The notes beneath the pieces were generated by a model. That model ran no database searches. It worked only from the letters and a program-made list of their open reading frames with translations, and had not been told where the DNA came from. Below, piece after piece: positions 11,711 through 22,385 of a stretch of 64,000 nt of DNA (within the stretch, counting starts at the first letter, position 1; every line of letters starts with the position of its first letter). The DNA is taken from contig OY720634.1 of assembly GCA_963169105.1 (NCBI GenBank), positions 113,186,430-113,250,429 on the forward strand, given 5' to 3'. The DNA is from Ceriagrion tenellum. Lineage: Eukaryota; Arthropoda; Insecta; Odonata; Coenagrionidae. The position numbers and the translations under genes were made by a program.

Positions 11711-12144
11711 ACCGAGTCTACTGAGCTCCAACATACTACGGTAGATCAGATCATGAGAATAAAATAAGGGAAATAGATTGCAGAACAGAAAGGTTTAAAA
11801 TGTCGTTTTTCCCACGATCGATAACAGACCATATTGGCTGGTTTAAAACTTTGAAGTAGGTAAATTGGCAGATTGTGTTGCTGATTAATTAAAATGCCCC
11901 CTAATGAATGTTTATACATGTGTAAATCTACCATGTTTTACATGTTCCCTGCATGACTCTTGTGTCATGTTTATATAGTTACACAATAGATTATTTTAGT
12001 AGTTTCTGTAGTATTTGTAGAATACCCATAGTGTAATGCATGTTGGTGACGGTTAATTTATTCACTCTAGTTCAGTTGGTAATAAGTCAATCCTTGTCAA
12101 ACACCCTTGTAGTGGCTTGCGAGGTATTGAGTAGATGTAGATGT
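11711..12144 (+). mobile_element. LINE-A 3' end with C-terminal ORF remnant
   Basis: Around 11730-11850 the plus strand encodes the conserved LINE-A tail (YYGRSDHENKIREIDCRTER, then FFPRSITDH), with a mixed frame at the start. A roughly 290-bp untranslated region follows. It ends in TTGTAGTGGCTTGCGAGG and the tail GTAGATGTAGATGT (12131-12144). This copy is in sense orientation. No reverse transcriptase remains. Confidence 0.78.
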
Positions 12145-12169
12145 ACCTTAACTATCGGCATATACTGAT

Positions 12170-12715
12170 GCTAGCGTCATACTCGGAGTCGATTCATTTG
12201 TCAGCAATCGCTAGAACCGAAGTGTCGTCTCTTTTGGGGGGTCATAGTAAAGGGAATGGGACAGTGGAACACCTCGGCGCGGGGCCGTCTCGGCGCGGCC
12301 GTCTCGATGCAGGGCCGTCTCGGCCCAGAACTTTTCGCAAAACAGACTGATTAAAAATCTCATTTTTTCCACGTACTATTAGGGACCATAATGCGGGCCG
12401 ACTCCATAATAAATGCCCTTCTGCATTCCTTTCTCGATATATTTTGTCGCCATGCTGAAGTGCACTTGTGCAGTTTCACGCAAAACTGTGCATGGAGAAA
12501 AAAATTCCGCCGGTCACCTTGACAAGGATCAGCGCTCGTTTTTAGGCACGAACTCTCATGCACCGAGTCTACTGCTTAGAGGTTCCATCAGCTCCCGAGA
12601 AGACGTTCTTGAGCCACCGGCAGAGGAGCAGCCAAGAGTGTCGTAGACTTCGGAGAATGAGCGGACGAGGGGGGCAAGGGTGGATGGAGGGGGCAGAGAG
12701 TGCAGGGAAAGAAGA
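12170..12715 (+). repeat. Local duplication, copy 2, with GC insertion
   Basis: Second copy of the 11270-11710 segment, longer because of extra sequence (about 12250-12410) that includes a 15-bp-type GC minisatellite. The MITE B-like right terminus recurs at 12465-12530 (CAAAACTGTGCATGG then GGTCACCTTG). Downstream of the duplicated part it continues into a GC-rich block absent from copy 1. Confidence 0.8.
12250..12330 (+). repeat. GC-rich minisatellite (GCCGTCTCGGCGCAG type)
   Basis: Several copies of GCCGTCTCGGCGC(A)G with small length changes, preceded by GGGAATGGG and ACACCTCGGCGC. The same unit and flanking text occur in reverse complement at 31929-32050. Confidence 0.75.
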
Positions 12716-13012
12716 GGGAGGAGGAGAAAGCAGAGGAATGAAGGGAGCGGGAATGGCAATGTGAAGAGAAGAGATATAAAGGGGGAGGGGTATGAGTGGG
12801 GGGGGGGGGGTCTCGCCACTCGTCTCACGCATCTGCCATTGCCCTCGGCGGTTTTTCGGATGCCTTCGCCCTGCGTCACGACCCCGCCACACTACCTGGA
12901 ATGCCGATCTCGGTGCCAGTTGGTGGCCGCGCCACCGCTCATTCAACCACATCGCCCCCCCTGTCCCCCACCCCTCCTCACGAGAAGGAGACCATTACTA
13001 TATAAAAGAGGC
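12716..13012. other. GC-rich block with purine tract and poly-G
   Basis: Purine-rich at 12660-12810 with a G run near 12800, then CpG-rich. Overlapping frames on several strands (up to 135 residues) are compositional. A GGGCGG-type CpG promoter cannot be excluded, and a TATATAAAAG string lies at 12999-13008, but no initiator or exon supports a promoter call. Confidence 0.35.
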
Positions 13013-13231
13013 CGCGTCAGCTCCTTTAAGAACACACAAAAAAAAACGAAATTCCAAGCCTCGCCTAATTCGTGCAAAAAAATGTAAACGATAGGAGTTA
13101 ATTTCTTTTTCGCTCTCTCACATAGACAAAAGAACGACGATGGGTAGAAATAGAAGAATGTCCAGATCTTCGTCTAATTAGCATCCTCTCAGGAGTTGTG
13201 GTAAGGGAAGGATTTTTTACAGTATGATGCT

Positions 13232-13602
13232 TCATCTACATATCACCATGCGAGCCGCCGCATGGGTGTGTGGCAGGGGGTGTTAGGTCACCAGCTGTGT
13301 AAAGAATTAAGGTTTTGGGAAATGAAATGGTGACATGTATTATGGGAGTGTATTAATGAAGCTCAGTTTTTATTGTGGTCGCCTATTGTGCGCGTAAAGA
13401 ACGAGTTTTTGTACCTATCCGTTCGGCAATGTATTTCTCTTATTTTATCGCTTCTGTCAGATCTAGATATGTAGTATGGCGTCGTGATAATATTCTCTGT
13501 ATCGCTCTGAAACTCATCCGTTTTGAATTTCTCTAGCAACCTAAGCCTAGCGAGTAGCCTCCGAGACTCTATGGTGTACGCTTGAGGTGTATCTTTTTCC
13601 AT
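13232..13602 (-). pseudogene. LINE-A 3' end and C-terminal ORF remnant
   Basis: The 3' end is at the low coordinate (CATCTACATATCACC, then GCGAGCCGCC and TGTGGCAGGGGGTG). The minus-strand frame (13363-13602) carries the family's C-terminal landmarks: ARLRLLEKFKTDEFQSDTEN, then IREIHCRTDRYKNSFF, then TIGDHNKN at the end. The homologous part lies at the C-terminus of the reverse transcriptase protein at 18.1 kb. Only about 80 codons remain. It lies back to back with an oppositely oriented LINE-A copy starting at about 13603. Confidence 0.82.
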
Positions 13603-14838
13603 CTACCATCGAGCGACGATAGGTTGATACATGAAAGGTCGATTTTATAGTCTAATTAGTGTTACTGACCTCTTGCAACAACTTGGCTATGGCCATACTT
13701 CATGGACCAGTCTTTCATGATAATTACCGTATTCTAAGATATCAGTAGCGGCATATTGGTGGTGTTTTGATGATTTAGCTCAAAAATACAAAATGGAAAT
13801 AATTACCAAGTAAGCTGTGCTTAACACATGGAATTAACGGGTGAATTAGCAGCGCGGAAACTAAGGTAGTTGGATAATTTTTCTCAAAAACAAAGGCTTT
13901 ACTTTTATGCGTCAAGATGACATCTACAATCTTCTTTAATCACCCACTAAGGTAGTTCCGTTGCATTAAATTCATTAGATATAGGGCATATAAATGTGTA
14001 GGGCATTGAGCCGGGAGGAATTTAAATTGACTTATTAGTCTAAAATGTAGGAAGTTTTAAAATTAACTTATTCTGTTGAAGTAAAAGAGATAACTTAAAG
14101 TATGTGACACTGCTATTTTGTTTTTTTTCACGAATTGCATCTATGAATTGCGTGCAGAGAAGATCAGGAAGATACCTCTTGCAGCAACTTGGATGGGACT
14201 CCTTCAGACCGCCGATTGAAAATTAGACTCAATCAATAATGTAAATTCAAAACTGAATTATTTTCCGACGAAGTTATCAATATCTTACGAACTCCAACAA
14301 CTTACGGTAGTTCAATTCACAAAAATAAAATAAGGGAAATAGATTGGAGAAGAGAAAGGTTTAAAATGTTTTTTCCCTCGATCGATGAGAGACCATAACG
14401 GCTGCGTATACTCTTTGAAGTAGGTTAGTTGACAGATATTGTAGCTGATTTATTCATATGCCCCCTAGTGCATGTTTTTGAATCTGCCAAGTAGTGCAAA
14501 CCCCATGTCTTAGTTTCCACACGAGTGATAGACTAAGATGCAATTATTTTCCCGATCAAATCATGACTGCGACAGAACCTCGGGGAATTGCTGATGAAAC
14601 AAAACAAATCATACAAATGAAACGCTTTCTCCATCCAAATAAAAACAATAACGTTGCTCAATTTATCTTTAAAAAAGCATTCGGTAAAATAGCTGATTAC
14701 AGGGTGCTCGAAGGTTAGTTCATGACTGGTGTAGAAACACTTGCTGCCACAAACCCTTTAGGTGGCTTTCCATAACTGGTGTCCTAACACTTCGTGCCAC
14801 ATGTCAACTGGGTGGAATGTAACGAAGATGTAGATGTA
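13603..14838 (+). mobile_element. LINE-A copy split by a 487-bp insertion
   Basis: Sense-strand LINE-A. The first part (about 13640-13686) reads RFYSLISVTDLLQQLG. After the insertion the same site is repeated (LLQQLGWDS) and the frame continues in broken pieces (KFKT..FSDEVINILRTPTTYG, then KNKIREIDWRRERFK near 14325-14365). The 3' untranslated region ends at TTTAGGTGGCTT and the tail GATGTAGATGTAAAT (14827-14841). Several frameshifts and stops. Confidence 0.72.
13668..14192 (+). mobile_element. 487-bp dispersed repeat with 19-bp TSD
   Basis: Interrupts the LINE-A copy. Flanks at 13668-13686 and 14174-14192 are direct repeats of ACCTCTTGCARCAACTTGG with one mismatch, and both correspond to the LINE-A codons LLQQLG. 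The inserted segment is 13687-14173. A diverged copy lies in reverse orientation at about 37310-37750, sharing GATATCAGTAGCGGCATATTGG-type text, CGTCAAGATGACATCT and GTCTAAAATGTAGGAAGTTT. The long duplication suggests retroposition. No coding capacity or tRNA-like head was seen, so the class is unresolved. Confidence 0.72.
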
Positions 14839-16125
14839 AATAGAGACGGTGGATTTGTCATCGAAATATCACTGATACCTACACCTTCAATTCGGAATTA
14901 TATCCATTTTAAATTTGGGTACAATTATTGTTTGATAGTAGCTCAATTAAAGATTCTACTAGCTGTAAATCCTCCTAATTATAATTATTTGAACATTTTG
15001 TCTAATATTGTCTCTTATACATTTTCTTACGCCTCTAAAATTCCAACTCTCTTCCATCCGATTCGGCATACATCAACATTCCCCTTGTGTATCAACCTCA
15101 TCAACATGCTCAAATCATAATACGTTTTAAACCGTTTATTACAATCATAAAAATGATTTTTTTGTTAAAGATTTTTAAAAGGATTATTTCCTTTGTTTCG
15201 GGGATTTCTTCCTCCGTTTACACACATACTTACACTTTCATACGAATTATAACACTATTTCTCTCTCAGATGGGCAAACGTGTGCCACGTATCATGCATA
15301 CTTCTCTGAAAATGTGATAGCAAATTGAACCAAAGACGTTTTTTTAGATACTTATAGTAATGGCATTTAGAGTAACACTTTGTGAAAGATATAAAATTGT
15401 TGGCGGGAGTCTAGAATGAGCATGTTGAGGAAAAAAGTTAGAAGAGAACTATACGAAGAGAGGCATGGCATGTCTACGAAACTTGGACTCAAGAGTTTTT
15501 CCCACCGGATCGGGTCGCTCGTAATTCTTTTACAGCGCGCGTGCAAGGTTGGGATTTAGGAGTGGTCCGGAAATGCCGCTTTGAGTGAATGAGATTTCTC
15601 GAGAGGAGATCGTCACTCACGCTCATGGCATCAATCACTTCATGGTCGACTAAAATAAAACCCAAATTCATGTTTCTGTCGAATGAATTCCGAAGGAGAG
15701 TTTCGGGGCGTCAAGAATCTCCGCGGAGCGTGGTTTGAGAAGTGGCTGCGGCAACTCTATTTTGTTTAACACGATGTCGCATCACTATCAATTTTCTAGC
15801 TCGCAAACCACTAGAAAAGTGCAATACTTGTACTGATGCAAGTTTCTAAAGCCTGCAGAAGATCAAAGTAGATATAAATAGCAGTAAACGAAATAAAATG
15901 AACAGTATAACCATTCTCATTCCGTCTTTAGGTATTACTTTAGTGCTAAATAACAAATTAGAGTACGAATGTCCTTCTCAGGAAAGACACTAAAAACACA
16001 AGTTCCATACTCCAACAGTAAGTTTCCTAACAGTGCTCCTTTGATGAAAACAATAAAGTTTTTCCTTGAAAAGGCAACTTCCTAGACTAATTCCCCATTT
16101 TCCCTGAGTTTTCCATGTTTTCAAG
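14839..16125. other. AT-rich sequence upstream of candidate exons
   Basis: No exon, repeat boundary or promoter was identified with confidence. A CpG-richer patch at 15490-15760 is unassigned. If the exons at 16126-16524 are real, this stretch would be mostly their upstream intron. Confidence 0.35.
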
Positions 16126-16524
16126 GTCTGACGCAACAGTATTTAATGCAATATACAAGCGCATGTAGAAGCCGGCAGCAGTTGGAAAGAGTACTGCATG
16201 AGATAAGATTAACTGTAGAACAATTTATATCGCACCTGAATATGGAAAATGGGGAAGTGAAACGGCAATTAGTATTCCAAGAGTGGAGTACTGAATTGTA
16301 CACCAAAATCGTTCCTTCTTTGCCTTCCTCCGACGTATTTCTGCTGGAAGCATGCGAAAGAGTAATTTTTCGAATGTGATTTCAATTGACATATGAAAAC
16401 GGACGAATTACTAGGTAATTATTTCATCATTCACGCATACTTAGCGGATGCTCTATTTTCTGGGTATCGTAACTGATTATATCCTTCCTTTTTCTAGGTC
16501 TATCGAAAATTCTTGGAAATGTAG
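16126..16524 (+). CDS. Candidate last two exons of an unidentified gene
   Basis: Exon 1 is 16126-16361 and exon 2 is 16498-16524. A pyrimidine-rich tract ending TTTTCAAG precedes exon 1. Exon 1 stays open for 78 codons with a globular, charged composition (LTQQYLMQYTSACR near its start, VEQFISHLNMENGEVKRQLV in the middle, SSDVFLLEACER at its end), then meets a donor GTAATT at 16362. The 136-bp intron ends in the strong acceptor CCTTCCTTTTTCTAG. Exon 2 continues in phase 0 as VYRKFLEM and stops at TAG (16522-16524). Exon 1 opens with two bases completing a codon, so an upstream exon is required. An AATAAA lies about 340 bp downstream. I do not recognise the protein. A chance open frame is possible, but splice phase, short intron and stop all agree. 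Confidence 0.45.
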
Positions 16525-17722
16525 TTATGATAATTTAGGTTTAGATAGCAGAATAGTGGCTTATGCCTAAAAGAATTAATATAGAAAAAGCAAAGAGAGA
16601 ATGGCATGTTTTTGGCGAGCATCCTGAAAATATAACGGAAATCTCGATGGAAAATTGACCGGAAACCCAATGAGATCAAGGGAAATGCATTGAAATTAGC
16701 TATATAAAAATATTCCCTGCGCATGTGAAAATTAAATTCACAAGCATTACTCATATTTGGGTAAGGCAATCGTCGGCATTGAATAAGTTCTCCACATCAT
16801 GAGAAAATTCTCACAACTGCGAAATACATTGATAAAATATGAAAATATAAGGTACAACATATAATAAAAAAATATTACCAGTTAACTTAAGCAGCTAGGT
16901 TTCGGGTGGTAACAGCATTAAAGGGAATAAAATGGCTAATATGAGCGAAACATCCGCTGACGTTGAAGGTGATAGTTTACGACATAACTTTGTGGAATAA
17001 CTTCCTGATTGGAAATTGAAAACAAATTGTGAATTCCACATAAAATCACTACATCACATCACACCATTTTATATGAAATTAACAAAGGTTTTTCATACTC
17101 CAGTCCGCTGACGTTGCGCAACATCATACAGGAGTGCCAGGATATCATCCTCTCCCCTCTTATAAAGGTCAAGACATGAAATGTGCTGTTAGATGACTGA
17201 AAAAACGTGGTAAAAACTAAAAGGCTTCAAGCTTGTACTGCTGTAATTTTCTCAGCCTATAATCGTGCAACAAAGATTCATCATAGATTCATTCTATGTG
17301 TTTACTCAGGGGATTAACTTTACCATTTACAAGAAGTGCCGTGTTACGCCGCCACCGAGCAAAATTGCTATGAACTACATCACTATTCATCTACACCATG
17401 CATATTTATGATTCAATTTACATAATTCTGGGCATTTTTACTTTTCCTGTCAAGAATAATTGAATTACTATACAGATATACCCAAATACATACCTTGGTC
17501 AATAAGTCGAGTGGCTGGTCTAACAGCCAAGGTCAAAATTTATTCTCTCAGGTTTGAGTCACAAAAAATATATCATTAAAGATGACATTCTCGGTGCATG
17601 GATAATTAAGGAGTAGGATGGCTATAGTGGAAATTTATGAGGATGATACGCGGTGTCGAAACCATTGTCGAGTTGAATTATATTAAAGAGTGTGGAATAA
17701 GACAAAGTACATATCTTTTATT
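16525..17722. other. No recognised feature
   Basis: AT-rich, possibly the 3' untranslated region and downstream spacer of the candidate gene. AATAAA at about 16863. No repeat was identified. Confidence 0.35.
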
Positions 17723-19224
17723 ATCTACATCTACATCTACGTCATACCCTGCAAGCCACCCAAAGGGTGTGTGGCAGGGGGTGCTTCCACACCAGGCATG
17801 CATGAATGATACGGTAGAACACCGAAATTACATTGCAACCCGCGTACCACACATGCAAAGCGCCAATTAAAAATCTAATAACCAAGAAACATTCTATCGT
17901 CAATCGTTCCAACATGCAAGGGATACAAAGACTACTACTACATATTCAAAATATCATGCATAAATAAGAACATCAATATTTACATCATGCACAAATAAGA
18001 ACGTAGAGAATATAAAGAGAAAAATTTACTGCCTGCCTATTGTCACAATTCGAACTATTCATCACGACAATCACAGCTGTTCTGGTCCCGAATGGTAAGC
18101 GGAAAAAATGACATTTGATACCTATCGGTTCTACAATCTAGCTCTCTAATTTTATAGGCGCGATCTAATCTGCCGTAGTACGAGGGGGTTAATAGTATGT
18201 TTTTTACATCATCAGAGAAATGATTTTCTGGAAATTTAGTTAGGAGTTTAAGCCTATAATTTAGTCTACGCTGTGATAGCGATTCCCATCCTAATTCTTC
18301 TAACAGTCCAGACACACTGGCCAACTTATCGTAGCATCGTATGAAATCGTTTCAGGCTTAACTTGGTGGAAATGTGATATATCCATGATAAAATATAACA
18401 ACAATAGTAATAACAACACTTTAAAGTGTGGTTATTACTATTGTTGTTATATTTTATCATGGATATATCGTAGCATCGTTTCACAAACCTAGCTCCTCTT
18501 CGCTGCACGCGATCTAACTCTGATATCAACCCCGCTTCGTATGGATCCCATACACTAACAGCATATTCCAGATGAGGCCTAACGATTGAAAAATAACAAC
18601 GTTTTTTCTCTTTCTCATCACATTTTCCGAGTACTCTCTTGATAAAGCCTAGCTTCCTGTATGCTTGACCGCATATTTCCCGAATATGTTTTCCCCAAGA
18701 TATGTCGTGAGTAATTGTGACTCCGAGTAAGTACTTAACAGACTCGGCGTGAATAATTTCCGTACTATTAATTTTGTAAGCCCTACCTGGCCTATGTTTC
18801 TTTTTCCAAAAGCTGACTGCTACGCACTTTTTTATGTTTAGTTCCATCTGCCACTTTTCGCACCAAGCATGAATAGCAAGTAGGTCGATTGTTAACAAGT
18901 CGCTATCTTCGGAATTGTTAATATACCTATACACAACCGCGTCGTCTTCGAAGAGTCTAAGCTTACTTTTAACGAGGTTGCTAATATCATTTATGTAAAA
19001 GAGAAATAAAAGTGGACCAATGACACTTCCCTGAGGAACACCCGATGTAACGCTGTGTTTGACATGATACCGTCTATGACAACCCTTTGTTCCCGCCCAT
19101 GTAAGAACTGATTAATCCAACTAATAATGTTTTTATCTATTCCATATGCTTCTAGTTTTGAGAGTAACTTAATGTGAGGTACCTTATCGAAAGCTTTCTT
19201 AAAATCGAGGAATATCGCGTCAAC
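17723..19224 (-). pseudogene. LINE-A reverse transcriptase, 5'-truncated, the longest copy
   Basis: Non-LTR retrotransposon read on the minus strand. The 3' end is at 17723 (three CATCTA-type tail units, then CCCTGCAAGCCACC and GTGTGTGGCAGGGGGTG). Working upstream in the protein: the C-terminal tail (18055-18324), a thumb-like part ending QRRGARFVKRCYD, WDPYEAGLISELDRV and VRPHLEYAVSVWD. Next comes the catalytic box read as LFEDDAVVYR (18935-18956), where most relatives have FADD. Before it lies SGVPQGSVIGPLLFLFYIND (about 18985-19045), and near 19178-19215 DAIFLDFKKAFDKVP, RT block A. A frameshift lies near 19070, between VVID and the VTSGVPQ frame. Sequence upstream of block A is absent, so the copy is truncated at about 19224. 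A 125-bp foldback insertion splits the frame at 18341-18465. The Asp pair is intact but the copy cannot be functional. Clade is probably CR1/Jockey-like. Confidence 0.88.
18327..18479. mobile_element. 125-bp foldback insertion with 14-bp TSD
   Basis: The direct repeat TATCGTAGCATCGT occurs at 18327-18340 and 18466-18479. The insert is 18341-18465. It contains a nearly perfect hairpin: 18376-18422 is complementary to 18423-18469 with one mismatch and no loop (47-bp arms, centre CTTTAAAG). The outermost part of the right arm overlaps the target duplication. Removing the insert and one repeat rejoins the two LINE-A reading-frame parts. The variable-length 14-bp duplication fits retroposition of a snapped-back RNA or cDNA better than a cut-and-paste element. 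Confidence 0.82.
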
Positions 19225-21124
19225 TTAAACATTATTTTCACCCGAGAGAGATTATGAGTGAAATCATAGATTTCCACCAGGTGATGCTTGAACCGGGTGA
19301 ACCCGGAAACTATGTCTTATATTCGTAATGGCTACAGTCCTCCGATCAGATGAAAGGTCATGGACACAGATGACGGGTCGAGATATTTTTTCACAAGCTC
19401 AATCAGCAAATCAGCCTGGTCTAAAAAAAAAGATCGACTCACTCAATCGTTTATTCAAACGCTCAGCTACAGTGGGAACATAAATCCTAATTACAGTTCC
19501 ATTCTGACTCCGTACCTATTGATCCTCGACATCTCCCGAGGCACTTCCGACAAGATCTCCGCAAGACAGCAGTAAAATTACAAATGTAATGCCCTGAAGT
19601 GTTCCTACTGACGCGCATGCATCGTGAATTTCGCAACGAATAAAAAAAATGACCGCGGATAGGAGTTATTACTTTCTCGACACGAGATGGTTAGTACTAA
19701 ATGCATCGGCATGATACCAAAATATTCATGCGGGCATGACTAAGCGAGGTGTGGCAAGATGAGGCAATGCGAGAGTCTCGCAGGCACGCACGTATAAAGG
19801 GGCAGACAAGGCGAGAAGGTAGGAGTGGGTAAGAAGAGAGAGAAATGTTAGGTCATAAGAAACTGAAATACTTCGCAACGTCCATCATCATCAGCAGTCA
19901 TCAACCGATAATTAGGTTATCTGAGGATTTCCACTCCACTCTTACCTCGTAACTAACAGCTTTACCTCTTCATAGTTCTTTATTTTAAAAATCCTCATCA
20001 TTTTTCTTCAGATTAGGCCTGCTATCTTCTTCGTCTTAAAATATACGTCTTAAAAAAGGGATTATCCTGAATTTTGACACACACAAGGGTCCCAACTGAT
20101 AATATTGCACTTGATATATTTAAATGAATTCTATTTTATCAATTCTACGAAGCTTAGCAAACTTATCTGCTCCGTCTGGGGTTTATGAGTATGCGTTACA
20201 AGTTTTATTTGTGTAGGTACTTCTCATTACGATTGGAATGAACAATTAAGTGAAATATTAAATAGATTCCTGAGAAAGTACCGACAAGCAAAGAAACTTA
20301 TATCCTCGATCCCTAAGGAGTTGCTAAAAACATGAAGATATATCATCTCCTGAAAACGTCTGAATATAAACATATCATCTGAGTCATTATAAGGCATGCG
20401 TCCATGGTTTACTCGCTAAATATGGGGGATATTGCAGCTGAAATGCTGACTGCCCACACCGAGTGAGTAGACTAATTCCAGCACCGGGTTTACCCTAGCC
20501 CTTCCAGCAATCCTTCCCTAAGTCACAATGTACTCATTCCAGTACCCTTTCCTTTTCGTCCTATGACTTCTGTACCAACCCGATGGGGCAAGCGCAGAAC
20601 ACAAACGCACCCGTGCAGAACGCGTAAAATGACGGGAATGAAAAGGAAACTGAAACGAGGAAAGAATGACTAACCGATCCGTCCTCTCCAATCAACCCTA
20701 AATGTTGCCAGTTTTGACAAAAAAACCTTCACAAAAAACTAACCAATTACCTTACTAATGAGTAAAAATCGAAACATGGCGAGAGGCACAACTCACAATA
20801 TGTTGGCCATGAATTTTGGTTAAATTTTCGAGGAGATAGCGTATATATTTTTGTAAGTCGTAAAAGATATATATCACTCAGCCTAACCACGGAAGTTTCC
20901 GTCATAAACGTAAGCTAAGGAAGATAGCAGCACAGGCGGGTTTGAAATTTCTCATGTAATTCAGCACACGATAAGGGTATCAGAAAAGCTGTCATCAAGG
21001 TCACAACGGGAACGTGTAAGTAAAGAGAGCCCGATTTGAAGCCGTCATTTCATAACATACTATAACTCTCTAACAACCTTATACAGAAGCTCATACTGTC
21101 GGAAAAGAGCTGAAGTTTTAGGGA
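19225..21124. other. No recognised feature
   Basis: About 1.9 kb of mostly AT-rich sequence. A CpG-richer stretch at 19720-19850 and scattered short frames have no recognisable content. Confidence 0.4.
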
Positions 21125-21410
21125 AAATGAATATATTTTCTTAAGCATTGCTTTTATTAGAAAAATGAATGAATAAATGAATTAAAAAACACTAGTTCCC
21201 GATGACCTATGCAGTTTGAGTATCCACACAACCTGCCCAGTCATAATTTCTTTCATGACTGCAATTATGGTTATTAATCGTTCGCGGAGAAATCGAATAT
21301 TAAACATATTGTGCTGTTCTAATAAATTGTTGCAGATTAAATCCCTTATTTTGTAATGCACACACGAATTAAAATCGAAATAGGCCCGAATACACCGTGA
21401 TCTGCAATAT
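21125..21410 (+). repeat. Duplicated segment, copy 1
   Basis: Pairs with 22060-22385. Shared text includes ATGAATGAATAAATGAATTAAA, CTATGCAGTTTGAGTATCCA, CATAATTTCTTTCA and TTTTGTAATGCACACA. This copy has a single CAATTATGGTTATTAATCG at the point where copy 2 carries palindromic repeats. The element class is not identified. Confidence 0.82.
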
Positions 21411-22059
21411 TCTAGGCAATTATCGCAAAAAATTTGACTAAATATCGCTGGCTATAATCGCAGAGCTCACAGGTTTTGGAACAAAAAAATGCCATGCCAC
21501 ACCGCATAAACCAATTTATTGGACCAAGACTATAATGTTCGAATGTAAATTCTTTCATGATTATCATGCACAACTGCTTTGAAGGTAAAAGAAATAGTAT
21601 CGCGGGAGATGATGGGAGAATATGGCTGAAAATTAGGATTTAAGCATGACAGAAGAATCAAAAACCTTGAAGCTCTCCTTCAGCCAATCCTGGTGGTAGC
21701 GTAGAGCAACTCGTAAATATACGTTGCAATTCGTGATGGTATCCAGAAATGCAGGGAAGACTATGGGACTGGCTGCGTCACCGGAATCCCTTTTTAGCGA
21801 GAGAAATCCCTTTCCGACAGTGCGAAGCAGGCGAAAAAGACGGTGGCACACGTATCTATTAGACACCACCTTACGTAGCATGGGAAGTAAGAGGGGACGG
21901 AGAGGAGAGCAAGGTGTGGCAGTGAAAAATTCTTTCTCTCTGAGAGATTTGGATTAGTCATAGAGTCAAAGTAAATAAAGTAAAGAAATATTTATTGATC
22001 TGGGACATTCATCGTCTACTAAGAACATGCAAAAAATACAAGATCGTAATGGAGCTCGT

Positions 22060-22385
22060 TCATAATATCACTGCTGTTATTAGACAAATGAATGAATAAA
22101 TGAATTAAAAACATTAATTCCCGACAGACTATGCAGTTTGAGTATCCAAACTACCTGTCCAATCATAATTTCTTTCACGGCCGCAATTATGGTTATTAAT
22201 CATAGTAACCATAATTAATATGGTAATTAATTATGGTTATCGTTCGCGGCGGGTTAATAACCATAATTAATATGGTAATTAATTATGGTTATCGTTAGCG
22301 GCAAAATCGCATATTAAACATGTGTTGCAGATCCCTAATTTTGTAATGCACACATGAATTGAAGTCGAAGTAGGCCCGAGTAATT
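22060..22385 (+). repeat. Duplicated segment, copy 2, with palindrome expansion
   Basis: Homologous to 21125-21410 about 0.9 kb upstream. It differs by two tandem 52-bp units (anchor AACCATAATTAATATGG at 22207 and 22259). Each is nearly self-complementary (ATAACCATAATTAAT...ATTAATTATGGTTAT) and is followed by CGTTCGCGG or CGTTAGCGG. Confidence 0.82.

Noticed and set aside
12999..13008. TATA box
   Set aside because: TATATAAAAG lies downstream of a GC-rich block, but no initiator, exon or open frame follows.
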